Shown piece after piece: positions 37,379 to 45,566 of a stretch of 64,000 nucleotides of DNA. The stretch's first letter is position 1. The number at the start of each line of letters is the position of its first letter. The stretch is from Achromobacter veterisilvae. Lineage in GTDB: Bacteria; Pseudomonadota; Gammaproteobacteria; Burkholderiales; Burkholderiaceae_B. The position numbers and the translations under genes are program-made. The notes beneath the pieces are model-generated. The model saw only the letters and a list, made by a program, of their open reading frames with translations. It had not been told where the DNA came from and searched no databases. Location: NCBI RefSeq assembly GCF_900496975.1, contig NZ_UFQC01000002.1:62001-126000 (forward strand), written 5' to 3'.

Positions 37379-39168
37379 ATCCGCGCCACCTCCTCTACGC
37401 ATTCCTGGCGCTGCTGGCGCTGGCCCCCCTGGCCTTGCCGCCCTTCTACGTAACGCTGCTGAACTACATCGGCCTGTACGCCATGGTGGCGCTGGGCCTG
37501 GTGCTGCTGACCGGCGTGGGCGGCCTGACGAGCTTCGGGCAGGCCGCCTTCGTGGGCGTGGGCGCCTATACGACGGCGCTGCTCACCACCCGCGCGGACA
37601 GCCTGCCGTCCTGGCTGGCGTGGCTGGGCGCGTCGCCCTGGCTGACCCTGCTGGCCGGGCTGGCGCTGACGCTGGCGATCGCCTATCTGCTGGGCGCGAT
37701 CACCCTGAAGCTGTCCGGCCACTTCCTGCCGCTGGGCACCATCGCCTGGGGCCTGTCGCTGTACTTCGTCTTCGGCTCCGTCGAGGGCCTGGGCGGCCAC
37801 ACCGGCATTCCGGACATTCCTCCCATCGACCTGTTCGGCTGGCCGCTGACCCAGGGCGGCAGCATCTACTACCTGATCTGGGCCTTCCTGCTGACGGCCG
37901 TGTGGTCGACGCAGAATCTGCTGGATTCGCGCGAAGGCCGGGCCATCCGCGCGCTCAAGGGCGGCCGCGTCATGGCGGAATCCATGGGCGTGGACACGGC
38001 CCGTTCGCGCATGGTGATCTTCATCATCGCGGCGCTGCAGGCCTGCGCCTCCGGCTGGCTGTACGCGCACATGCAGCGCTTCGTGAACCCCAACCCCTTC
38101 GGTTTGCAGATGGGCATCGAATACCTGTTCATGACCGTCATCGGCGGAGCGGGACAGGTCTGGGGCGCGCTGGTCGGCGCGGGCGTGTTCACCGTCCTCA
38201 AGCAATGGCTGCAGGACTGGATGCCCAGGCTGCTGGGCCAGACGGGCAACTTCGAAGTGATCGTGTTCGGCTTCGGCATGGTGCTGCTGCTGCACCGCGC
38301 CCGCAGCGGCCTGTGGCCCGTGCTGACCCGCTGCGTTCCGCTGAAGAAGCAGGTGCGCAAGCTGGACATGGATGCCGAGCCGCTGCCGCGCAAGCCCATG
38401 CCGCCGCGCGGCGAGGTGGTGCTCAAGGCCGTGGACGTGACGCGCAAGTTCGGCGGCCTGGTCGCCAACAACGCCATGAACCTGGAGATCCGGGCGGGCG
38501 AGATCCTCGCTCTCATCGGCCCCAACGGCGCGGGCAAGAGCACCATGTTCAACCAGATATCCGGCGTGGACACGCCCACCTCCGGCCAGGTCACGCTGCT
38601 GGGCCAGTCGGTGGCCGGCGCGGGCGCGCGCAGGATCGCGCGGCTCGGCCTGTCGCGCACCTTCCAGCACGTGCGCCTGCTGGGCCGCATGAGCGTGCTG
38701 GAGAACGTGGCCATCGGCGCGCACCTGCGCGGCCACCGCGGCGTGATGCCGGCCGCCTGGCGGCTGGACCGCGCGGAAGAGGCGCGCCTGCTGGCCGAGG
38801 CGGCCCGCCAGGTCGAGCGCGTCGGCCTGGGCAGGCATCTGCACGACGAGGCCGGCTCCCTCGCCCTGGGCCAGCAGCGCATCCTGGAGATCGCGCGCGC
38901 GCTGGCGTCCGACCCGTGCATCCTGCTGCTCGACGAACCCGCGGCCGGCCTGCGCTACCAGGAAAAGCGCGAACTGGCCGACCTGCTGAAGAAGCTGCGC
39001 GCCGAAGGCATGGCCATCCTGCTGGTCGAACACGACATGGACTTCGTGATGGGCCTGGTGGACCGCGTCGTGGTCATGGACTTCGGCGAAAAGATCGCCG
39101 AAGGCCTGCCCGCCGAGATCCAGCACAACCCCGCGGTGCTTGAAGCCTATCTGGGCGGAGTGGAATGA
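37375..39168 (+). CDS. LivM-LivG fusion: permease and ATPase in one chain
   Basis: 597 residues. Residues 1 to about 320 are a LivM-type permease ([25 protein letters not shown]-like [14 protein letters not shown]). Residues 345-597 are a LivG-type ATPase with Walker [10 protein letters not shown] near 382, Q-loop [10 protein letters not shown], signature [15 protein letters not shown] and Walker [12 protein letters not shown]. The two are separate proteins in the classical Liv system. The signature is LALGQ rather than LSGGQ, as often seen in this subfamily. The frame is continuous through the joint. Overlaps its neighbours by ATGA on both sides. Confidence 0.93.
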   Translation: MNPRHLLYAFLALLALAPLALPPFYVTLLNYIGLYAMVALGLVLLTGVGGLTSFGQAAFVGVGAYTTALLTTRADSLPSWLAWLGASPWLTLLAGLALTLAIAYLLGAITLKLSGHFLPLGTIAWGLSLYFVFGSVEGLGGHTGIPDIPPIDLFGWPLTQGGSIYYLIWAFLLTAVWSTQNLLDSREGRAIRALKGGRVMAESMGVDTARSRMVIFIIAALQACASGWLYAHMQRFVNPNPFGLQMGIEYLFMTVIGGAGQVWGALVGAGVFTVLKQWLQDWMPRLLGQTGNFEVIVFGFGMVLLLHRARSGLWPVLTRCVPLKKQVRKLDMDAEPLPRKPMPPRGEVVLKAVDVTRKFGGLVANNAMNLEIRAGEILALIGPNGAGKSTMFNQISGVDTPTSGQVTLLGQSVAGAGARRIARLGLSRTFQHVRLLGRMSVLENVAIGAHLRGHRGVMPAAWRLDRAEEARLLAEAARQVERVGLGRHLHDEAGSLALGQQRILEIARALASDPCILLLDEPAAGLRYQEKRELADLLKKLRAEGMAILLVEHDMDFVMGLVDRVVVMDFGEKIAEGLPAEIQHNPAVLEAYLGGVE

Positions 39169-39923
39169 TGAGCGCGAAACTGCTGGAAGTGCGCGACCTG
39201 CGCGTGGCCTACGACAAGGTCGAAGCCGTCTCTGGCGTCAGCCTGGCGGTCGGCGAAGGCCAGATCGTCACCGTGATCGGCCCCAACGGCGCGGGCAAGA
39301 CGACGCTGCTGTCGGCCATCATGGGCGTGCTGCCGTCCACCGGCGAGATCGGCTTCGGAGGCCGGCGGCAGGAGCATGCCGAGATCGAGGAAATGGTGGC
39401 CGCCGGCATGAACCTGGTGCCCGAGAAGCGCGAGCTTTTCTCCGAGATGACCGTCGAGGACAACCTGATGCTGGGCGCGTTCCACCGCTACCGCAACGGG
39501 CTGCGCGACCAGGACCAGACGCTGGCCGAAGTCTACGACCTGTTCCCCCGCCTGAAGGAGCGCCGTGCGCAGCTTGCCGGCACGCTGTCGGGCGGCGAAC
39601 GCCAGATGCTGGCGGTGGGCCGCGCGCTGATGGCCAAGCCCCGGCTGCTGATGCTGGACGAACCCAGCCTGGGCCTGGCGCCGCGCATCGTGCGCGAAGT
39701 GTTCCGCATCGTGGCGCGCCTGCGGGAAATGGGCGTGTCCATCCTGCTGATCGAACAGAACGCCCGCGCCGCGCTTCAGGTGGCCGATTACGCCTACGTG
39801 CTGGAAACGGGAACGGTCACGCTGGAAGGCCCCGCCGCGCAAGTGGCGGAGGATCCGCGCGTGGTGGAGGTGTATCTGGGGTTGGGGCACGGGGCGGGAC
39901 AGGCGGGTGCGGCGCCGGCTTAG
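39165..39923 (+). CDS. Branched-chain-type ABC importer ATPase (LivF-like)
   Basis: 252 residues. Walker A GPNGAGKTT near 41, Q-loop region LVPEKRELFSEMTVEDN, signature LSGGERQMLAVGRAL, Walker B LLMLDEPSLGL. The C-terminal tail is Gly/Ala-rich. A double ATG (39165 and 39168) leaves the start uncertain by one codon. Last gene of the importer; palindrome block C follows 12 bp after the stop. Confidence 0.93.
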   Translation: MMSAKLLEVRDLRVAYDKVEAVSGVSLAVGEGQIVTVIGPNGAGKTTLLSAIMGVLPSTGEIGFGGRRQEHAEIEEMVAAGMNLVPEKRELFSEMTVEDNLMLGAFHRYRNGLRDQDQTLAEVYDLFPRLKERRAQLAGTLSGGERQMLAVGRALMAKPRLLMLDEPSLGLAPRIVREVFRIVARLREMGVSILLIEQNARAALQVADYAYVLETGTVTLEGPAAQVAEDPRVVEVYLGLGHGAGQAGAAPA

Positions 39924-39935
39924 GGGGCTCGGCTC

Positions 39936-40120
39936 AGGTGTCTGACACCCGTACGAGACGCCCTCGCCGGGTTAGGTGTCAGACACCCGTACGAGACGCC
40001 CTTCAACGCCAACGGGTGTTTCCGGGTGTCTGACACCAAGAAGAAGATACGGCTGGTGTCAGACACCCGGGAAGACTGTCTTGAGTACGTTCGACTGTCT
40101 CGTACGGGTGTCAGACACGC
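39936..40120. repeat. Palindrome array C: five copies between convergent genes
   Basis: Copies at 39936, 39974, 40024, 40054 and 40106, with spacings of 38, 50, 30 and 52. Three have GTACGAGACG or its complement next to them. It fills the gap between the end of the LivF-like gene and the end of the glycosyltransferase gene. Confidence 0.95.
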
Positions 40121-40135
40121 AGAGGGTGGGGAAGG

Positions 40136-41071
40136 TCAGGCGACTCCCCGCCTCCGGTCCCTACGATACAGCGCATAGCCCAGCGGCCACATCGCGGCGA
40201 CCATGAACTTGGCGATGGGGTGGGTCAGGCGGTAGGCCTGGACCGCCGTCGGCACGCCGGAATGCTTCAGGTGCAGGCGGAAGCGCGTGTAGCGCGCGGC
40301 GGCCATCATGAATTCGCGAGGGCGGTAGCGGAAGAACTCCAAATGGTGCTGCAACATGTCCCAGGCCAGCAGGTACAGGCCCTGGGCGTTGTTGGCGGCG
40401 GACACCGCGCCCTGGCTCAGGCTGCCCGGCGTGTCGTGGTAGGTGCGCACGACGCGGTTGATGAAGCGGCTCAGGTAGCCGGCGCGCGCGATCGCCCACC
40501 ACACCAGGCTTTCGGGCACGAAGCCCGCCACGTCCTCGGGAAAGGGGTAGGTCCTGAGGATGTCGGTGCGCATACAGCCGAACTTCTCGCCCTTGATGCG
40601 GTAGCGGAAGTAGACGTCCACCGCCGTGCTGTCGAATACGTCCTGCGGATAGCGGTCGCCCACGATGCTGCCGTCGGGACGCGCGCACAGGCCCGTGACG
40701 GCGACGTACGATTCGCGGCGCGCCGGCGGGATGCTTTCCCAGGCTTCCTTGAAAATGGCCAGCGCGTCCGGCGGCATTTCGTCGTCGCTGTCGAGCCCGA
40801 CGATCAGCTTGCCGCGCGCTTCGCGCACGCCGCGGTTGAACGCCGTTTTCTTGTGCTGGTTGTTCTGCCAGAAATAGCGGATCGGAAAATCGGCGCGCGC
40901 CTGCCAGTCCAGGATGGATTCGTGGGTATTGTCGGTGGAGCCGTCGTCCACCACCACCCATTCGAAACCCCGGAAAGTTTGCCGGGAAAGCGATTCGTAT
41001 ACCCGGTGCAGCGTGCCCGCCCGGTTGTAGGTGGGCGTGAGAACGGTAAAGAAAATTGGCGTGTCGGTCAT
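40136..41071 (-). CDS. Family 2 glycosyltransferase
   Basis: 311 residues, GT-A fold. FFTVLTPTYNRAGTLHRVYESLSRQT opens the nucleotide-sugar domain, WVVVDDGSTDNT follows, and the metal-binding DxD-type motif is in VGLDSDDEMPP. No membrane helix is evident except possibly the hydrophobic C-terminal VAAMWPLGYALY. The start at 41071 is chosen because MTDTPIFFTVLTP is a normal GT2 N-terminus; an ATG 33 bases upstream is possible. It stands alone, with no other polysaccharide genes nearby, so its acceptor is unknown. Confidence 0.88.
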   Translation of the reverse strand: MTDTPIFFTVLTPTYNRAGTLHRVYESLSRQTFRGFEWVVVDDGSTDNTHESILDWQARADFPIRYFWQNNQHKKTAFNRGVREARGKLIVGLDSDDEMPPDALAIFKEAWESIPPARRESYVAVTGLCARPDGSIVGDRYPQDVFDSTAVDVYFRYRIKGEKFGCMRTDILRTYPFPEDVAGFVPESLVWWAIARAGYLSRFINRVVRTYHDTPGSLSQGAVSAANNAQGLYLLAWDMLQHHLEFFRYRPREFMMAAARYTRFRLHLKHSGVPTAVQAYRLTHPIAKFMVAAMWPLGYALYRRDRRRGVA

Positions 41072-41289
41072 GCCCACTGTGCCCCTTTGCGATTCCTCAT
41101 GCAACCGCTGCGGTCTTGGTCTTTATGTATTCGCATGCAGTGTAGGGGATATGCCTGCGCGAACCGATGCCGGGGCATTCGAATTTGCAATCAAATCTGA
41201 CAGAACCGGATGCATTCCCGGCCTGCGCGGGCGGCGCGGGTTTTGGGCGGCGCACCCGAGTGGCGTAAACTCGGGCGGCCAAATCCGGA

Positions 41290-42249
41290 ATGCCTATGGA
41301 AGCTTCGACTGTCCAGCTCAATGACATCGCCTTGTTCGTGGAGGTTGCCAAGCGCAAGAGCTTCAGCCTGGCGGCGCGCGCGCTGAACATGCCCACGTCG
41401 ACGTTGTCGCGCCGCATCAACGAGCTGGAACGCGCCATCGGCCTGCGGCTGATCAACCGCAACACGCGCCGGCTGGACCTGACCGAAGCCGGCGCGGCCT
41501 ACATGAGCCGCTGCCAGGGCCTGATCGACGAGGCCCGCCTGGCGCACGAACAGCTACAGATGCTGTCCGGCGGCCCCTCGGGCAACCTGCGGGTGTCCAT
41601 GCCCTACAGCCTGGCGATGTGGCTGCTGCCCGAGACCATCAACGACTTCACCGAACGCTACCCCGAAGTGGAGTGCGAGTTCGACCTGAGCATGATGACG
41701 GCGTCCGACGCGCAGGGCACCCCGTTCGACGTGGTGCTGCGCTTCGGCCGCGATTCGGACCGCTCGCTCACCGCCGTCGACGCCGGCAACGGCGTTTCGC
41801 ACAGCGGCGGCGTGGTGCAGGAGCTGGTGTCCCTGGACAATTACCTGTATGCGTCCGACCGCTACCTGGCGCGCCACGGCGAACCCAGGACGCCGGGCGA
41901 CCTGGCGCAGCACCAGTGCCTGCGGACCACCATCGACGAAGCGCACTCGTACTGGACGCTGCACCAGGACGGGGTCAGCGAACGCGTGCCGGTCGCCGGC
42001 CATCTCGCGGCCAACAACATGAGCATCGCGGGCACCCTGGCGGGCCTCGACCTGGCGATTACGCGCATGCCGCACTGCCAGGCCCTGGATCCCATCATCA
42101 AGCGCAATTCGCTCAAGCGGGTGCTGCCCGGCTGGTCCGTGGACCCGATCTCGCTCTATGTGGTGTATCCGTCCACCATCCAGCCGGCCAAGACCCGGGC
42201 CTTCATGGATTTCATCCTGCCCAAGCTCGGCCCGGCGCAGGACGCCTGA
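41290..42249 (+). CDS. LysR-family transcriptional regulator
   Basis: 319 residues. The HTH lies in the first 65: LNDIALFVEVAKRKSFSLAARALNMPTSTLSRRINELE, then LRLINRNTRRLDLTEAG. An effector-binding domain follows. It resembles the CrgA/DsdC-like branch that often regulates a neighbouring gene, but its neighbours are a divergent glycosyltransferase and repeat block D. A second ATG two codons in is also possible. Target unknown. Confidence 0.9.
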   Translation: MPMEASTVQLNDIALFVEVAKRKSFSLAARALNMPTSTLSRRINELERAIGLRLINRNTRRLDLTEAGAAYMSRCQGLIDEARLAHEQLQMLSGGPSGNLRVSMPYSLAMWLLPETINDFTERYPEVECEFDLSMMTASDAQGTPFDVVLRFGRDSDRSLTAVDAGNGVSHSGGVVQELVSLDNYLYASDRYLARHGEPRTPGDLAQHQCLRTTIDEAHSYWTLHQDGVSERVPVAGHLAANNMSIAGTLAGLDLAITRMPHCQALDPIIKRNSLKRVLPGWSVDPISLYVVYPSTIQPAKTRAFMDFILPKLGPAQDA

Positions 42250-42305
42250 TTTCCCCGCTGGCAGGTGCCCCAGATCGGATCCGGATCAGGTGGCCGTCCC
42301 GGATT

Positions 42306-42517
42306 CGGTGTCTGACACCCCATGAGACGCCCGCCCATACCAACGCGGCCTCGACGGGTGTCAGACACCCCTATGCGGCGCCGATGCGTATCGACGAGCG
42401 CGCCAAGGGTGTCAGACACTGACCGTCCCGGATCTGGTGGCCGTCCCGGATCCGGTGTCTGACACCCCATAAGACACCCCTCCATACCAACGCGGCCTCG
42501 ATGGGTGTCAGACACTT
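42306..42517. repeat. Palindrome array D: five copies with a 147-bp duplication
   Basis: Copies at 42306, 42356, 42407, 42453 and 42503, spaced 50, 51, 46 and 50. A segment of about 65 bases from 42300 (containing CATACCAACGCGGCCTCGA) recurs 147 bases later. The block occupies the 370-bp gap between the LysR gene and the small basic protein. Apart from the terminator at 42547-42578 nothing else is seen there. Confidence 0.95.
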
Positions 42518-42546
42518 GCCCAGGCACTGTGCTGCCCCAAAAACAA

Positions 42547-42578
42547 AAAACCCGCGAGGCTCGCGCCGCGCGGGTTTT
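42547..42578 (-). terminator. Terminator of the 42-aa basic protein gene
   Basis: AAAACCCGCG and CGCGGGTTTT form a 10-bp perfect stem with a 12-base loop. On the minus strand it is followed by a T-run (TTTTTTG then TTTTT). It is 41 bases after the stop of the small gene. Confidence 0.9.
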
Positions 42579-42619
42579 CCCGACCTGGGCTGAAACCTGC
42601 TTTCAGCCCGGCGCGTCCA

Positions 42620-42748
42620 TTAGACGCGCTTGATCTTTTCCAGCATCTTGAACACGCCCTTGGGCGACTTGACGAACAAGCGCTTGAAAGCCTTGCCCAG
42701 GCAACGGCGTTCCAGGGTGTTGCGACGCACGCGTTTGCGTTCGGCCAT
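42620..42748 (-). CDS. Small very basic protein (42 aa), function unknown
   Basis: 42 residues, MAERKRVRRNTLERRCLGKA..., with over a third Lys/Arg and a single Cys. CAGGAG lies 7 bases before the ATG and a strong terminator follows the stop, so it is a complete monocistronic gene. I do not recognise it. Its composition suggests RNA or ribosome binding, but it does not match L34, L36 or the Thx protein as I know them. The frame continues upstream to 42871, but only this start has a ribosome site. Confidence 0.75.
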   Translation of the reverse strand: MAERKRVRRNTLERRCLGKAFKRLFVKSPKGVFKMLEKIKRV

Positions 42749-42953
42749 GTTTATTCTCCTGATGAAATGCGTAAATTGTGCGGAAAAACGAGACCCGCAC
42801 AACCGGATACTGGGCTGGCGGAAAATTCGGGTAACTTGGCATTTTAGCCTGAAATTCGCGGCGCGCGCCAATGGCTGGAAAATCCGGCGCCGCCCCTGGG
42901 CGCAAAAAATACGGGACAGGTCAAGACGGCCGCCTTGGCGCGCCCCCGGATGG

Positions 42954-43886
42954 TCAGGCGGAGAGTTCCTTCAGACGCTCCCGGACCTGTTCCGCGCGCG
43001 GCAAGGGATCGACCGCCCCGTAGCCCAGCGTCGAAAGCGCCGCCGCCGCGTTGGCATAGCGCACCGCGTCTTCCCAGGCGTCGCCCTGGCAGCGGCGCGC
43101 CAGCAGGCTGCCGGCGAAGCAGTCGCCCGCGCCGGTCGCGTCCACGGCCTGCACGCGCAGGGCGGGCATCGGAGTGCGCTTGCCGCCGTCGTCGATAATG
43201 GAGCCGTCCTTGCCCAGCTTGAGCACCACCACGCCCTCAGCGCCGCCGTCGCGGATCCAGTCCAGCGTGCGTTCCGGATCGTCGTTGCCGGTCAGGTGCT
43301 GCATGTCGTCCATGCTGGGCAGGAAAAGATCGGCCATGCGCATGGTTTCGCGCAGGATGGCGCGGGCGCGGTCCACCGGCCACAGCCGCAGGCGCAGGTT
43401 CGAATCCAGGCTGACCTGCGCGCCGGCTCCCCGCGCGCGCTCCATGGCGGCGAAGACGGTGTCGCAGGCGCTGGTGCTGATCGCCAGGCTGATGCCCGAC
43501 ACGTGCAGGAAGCGGGCCCGCTCGATCAGGCCGGATTCCAGGCTGGCGGGCGTCATCAGGCTGGCGGCGGAGCCGCGGCGCAGGTAGCTGAAGGCGTGCC
43601 CGTCCGGGCCGTGCTGCACGAAGTACAGGCCGGTGTGCGCCTCCCGGTCCACCTCCACGCCCGAGACGTCCACGCCCTCCGCCCGCCAGAGATCCAGGAA
43701 CTGCCTGCCGAAGGCGTCGTCGCCCACCCGCGTCAGGTAGGCGCAGCTTGCGCCCTGGCGCGCCGCGGCGATGACGGCGTTGGAGGTATCGCCGCCGAAG
43801 CCCTGCAAGTACTGCCGCTGCTCCTGGTGCGTCTGGTTCAGCTCGACCAGCGGCTCGCCCAGCGCGACGATGTCGAAATCAGCCAT
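42954..43886 (-). CDS. kdgK: PfkB-family sugar kinase, probable 2-keto-3-deoxygluconate kinase
   Basis: 310 residues. DIVALGEPLVELNQT and GGDTSNAVIAAARQG form the substrate site of the ribokinase fold. The anion hole and catalytic Asp are in DATGAGDCFAG near 250. KDG kinase phosphorylates 2-keto-3-deoxygluconate to KDPG. The neighbour is a KDPG-type aldolase whose gene overlaps by 8 bp, so the two steps make a coherent pair. Assignment to KDG rather than a related sugar acid is by context. Confidence 0.85.
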   Translation of the reverse strand: MADFDIVALGEPLVELNQTHQEQRQYLQGFGGDTSNAVIAAARQGASCAYLTRVGDDAFGRQFLDLWRAEGVDVSGVEVDREAHTGLYFVQHGPDGHAFSYLRRGSAASLMTPASLESGLIERARFLHVSGISLAISTSACDTVFAAMERARGAGAQVSLDSNLRLRLWPVDRARAILRETMRMADLFLPSMDDMQHLTGNDDPERTLDWIRDGGAEGVVVLKLGKDGSIIDDGGKRTPMPALRVQAVDATGAGDCFAGSLLARRCQGDAWEDAVRYANAAAALSTLGYGAVDPLPRAEQVRERLKELSA

Positions 43887-44520
43887 GGGCGGCCTCCCGG
43901 GTGCGGACGATCTGGGCCACCAGCGCGGCGGTGTCGCGGGCGGCGAAGGCCGCCTTGTCGTAGAGGTTGCTGCCGATGCCCACCAACGCCGCGCCGGCGG
44001 CGAAGTACGCGCCCATGTTTTCCTGGGTGACGCCGCCCGTGGGGCACAAGAGCGTGTCCGGGTAGACGGACTTGAGCGCGGCCAGGTGCTTGGGGCCGCC
44101 CGTGTCCGCCGGGAAAATCTTCACGACGTCCGCGCCGGCGCGCCGCGCCGCCAGCACTTCGGTGGGCGTGAAGGCGCCCAGCAGGCACAGCGCGTCGGCC
44201 GCATGCGCCATGTCGACGATGTCGGTGGCCAGGGCGGGCGACACGAGGAAGTCGGCGCCCGCGACCAGCGCCTCGCGCGCCTGCTGCTCGTCCAGCACCG
44301 TTCCCACGCCCAGCAGCAGCGCGCCGCCATGCTTGTCGCGCAAGGCCCGCAGCAGGTCGGTGACGCCGGGAATGGTCCAGGTCAGTTCCAGCGTGGCGCA
44401 GCCGGCGGCGACGGCGACTTCGGCCGCATACGCGGCGGTGGCCGCGTCCGTGTACCGCAACACGGGAACGACCCGGGCGGCCATCAGGGCGGCAAGCTTG
44501 GAGGCAAGGGGAGCGGTCAT
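43879..44520 (-). CDS. eda: KDPG/KHG-family aldolase (Eda-like)
   Basis: 213 residues, TIM barrel. The Schiff-base Lys is in ADVVKIFPADTGG, the general acid Glu is in LELTWTIPG, and the phosphate loop is LCPTGGVTQENM. It cleaves 2-keto-3-deoxy-6-phosphogluconate to pyruvate and glyceraldehyde-3-phosphate. It overlaps the kinase gene and lies 21 bp downstream of the IclR gene in the same direction. Confidence 0.88.
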   Translation of the reverse strand: MTAPLASKLAALMAARVVPVLRYTDAATAAYAAEVAVAAGCATLELTWTIPGVTDLLRALRDKHGGALLLGVGTVLDEQQAREALVAGADFLVSPALATDIVDMAHAADALCLLGAFTPTEVLAARRAGADVVKIFPADTGGPKHLAALKSVYPDTLLCPTGGVTQENMGAYFAAGAALVGIGSNLYDKAAFAARDTAALVAQIVRTREAAHG

Positions 44521-44541
44521 GGGATTCCTTGGGGCTGGCTG

Positions 44542-45327
44542 TCAGGCGCCGCCGGGGGAGGCCGGCAGCACGGCAAGTTTGGCCGCGGCGGCATCGCGCA
44601 GCCGCAGCAAGGGTTCGATATAGGCGGCTTGCGGATCGCCGCGCCGCCGGAACAGCAAAGTGCTGACGCTGACGCCCGCGACGGGCCGACCGGCCGCGTC
44701 GCACAGCGCCACGCCGTAGCAGACGATGCCGGCTTCGTTTTCCTCGTTGTCCGTGGCGTATCCGCGCGCCGCGGTTTCCTCCAACTGGGCGCGCAGCGCG
44801 GGCAGGCTGGTCACCGTGCCGGGCATGCGGGCGGCCAGCGGCAGGCCGCGCAGCAGGCGTTCGCGCGAGGCCTCGTCCAGCGCCGCCAGGTACGCCTTGC
44901 CGACCGCGCTGGAATGCAGCGCCACGGACGCCCCCACGCGCGATGCCATGCGCACCGGGCCCGGGCTTTCCAGCTTGTCAATGTAGGTCATCTCGCGTCC
45001 GGCAGGAACCGCCAGGTGCACGGTTTCGCCGGTTTCGTCGCGCAGGGCCTGCAATTCGGGCGCCAGCGCGGCGCGCAGGTCGAACTGCGACCACGCCCGG
45101 CTGGCCAGCGACATCAGCCTGGGCCCCAGCCGGTAGGCGCCGCCCGTTTCGGCCACCATGCCCTGCTCCGCCAGCGCCGCGACGATCCGGTAGACGGTGG
45201 GCCGGGGGTAGCCGCAGCTTCGCGCCAGCGCCGCGGCGGTGGGCGGCTGCGGCGCGTCGGCCACCGCCTGCAGCACCGTCATGAACTTGGCGAACGCCGC
45301 GGCGCCCGCGACCTTGGTTTCCAGCAA
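44542..45327 (-). CDS. IclR-family transcriptional regulator
   Basis: 261 residues. Winged HTH about 15-75 (KFMTVLQAVADAPQPPTAAALARSCGYPRPTVYRIVAAL), then the IclR effector domain (GRAYLAALD-type segment GKAYLAALDEASRERLL, VSVSTLLFRRRGDPQ). It is first in the unit with eda and kdgK and so is likely autoregulated together with them. A 17-bp palindrome upstream is a candidate operator. Confidence 0.92.
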   Translation of the reverse strand: MLETKVAGAAAFAKFMTVLQAVADAPQPPTAAALARSCGYPRPTVYRIVAALAEQGMVAETGGAYRLGPRLMSLASRAWSQFDLRAALAPELQALRDETGETVHLAVPAGREMTYIDKLESPGPVRMASRVGASVALHSSAVGKAYLAALDEASRERLLRGLPLAARMPGTVTSLPALRAQLEETAARGYATDNEENEAGIVCYGVALCDAAGRPVAGVSVSTLLFRRRGDPQAAYIEPLLRLRDAAAAKLAVLPASPGGA

Positions 45328-45448
45328 AGGAGTCTCCAGCGGATGCCGCCCCGCCGCGCGGCGGCAAGCGGAAAGAGCAAGCCGGACAGCGCGAATTTCG
45401 GACGAATCTGCGATACTGTTTATTTGTACAGCTAGTGAGCCTGCTTTT

Positions 45449-45465
45449 TGTCCATATTATGGACA
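45449..45465. promoter_or_regulatory. Candidate IclR operator (17-bp palindrome)
   Basis: TGTCCATATTATGGACA is a perfect palindrome about a central T, in the 239-bp gap between the divergent iclR and uvrA genes, 122 bp from the iclR start and 102 bp from uvrA. The length suits IclR-type sites. The match to this regulator is inferred from position. Confidence 0.55.
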
Positions 45466-45566
45466 CAAGCCTCACAATATAGGCAATTATTCCATATCGC
45501 CGCGCTCGGAACCAGCGACGGGTCGTCGCTCGGGCAGGCCTCTTCCCTCAGGCTACGATACCGTCC

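Noticed and set aside
21612-39923. Naming the island as the iac indole-3-acetate cluster
   Set aside because: The iac set, as I recall it, contains an acyl-CoA dehydrogenase-like monooxygenase and other genes not seen here. The gene content fits iad-like loci better and still needs a search.
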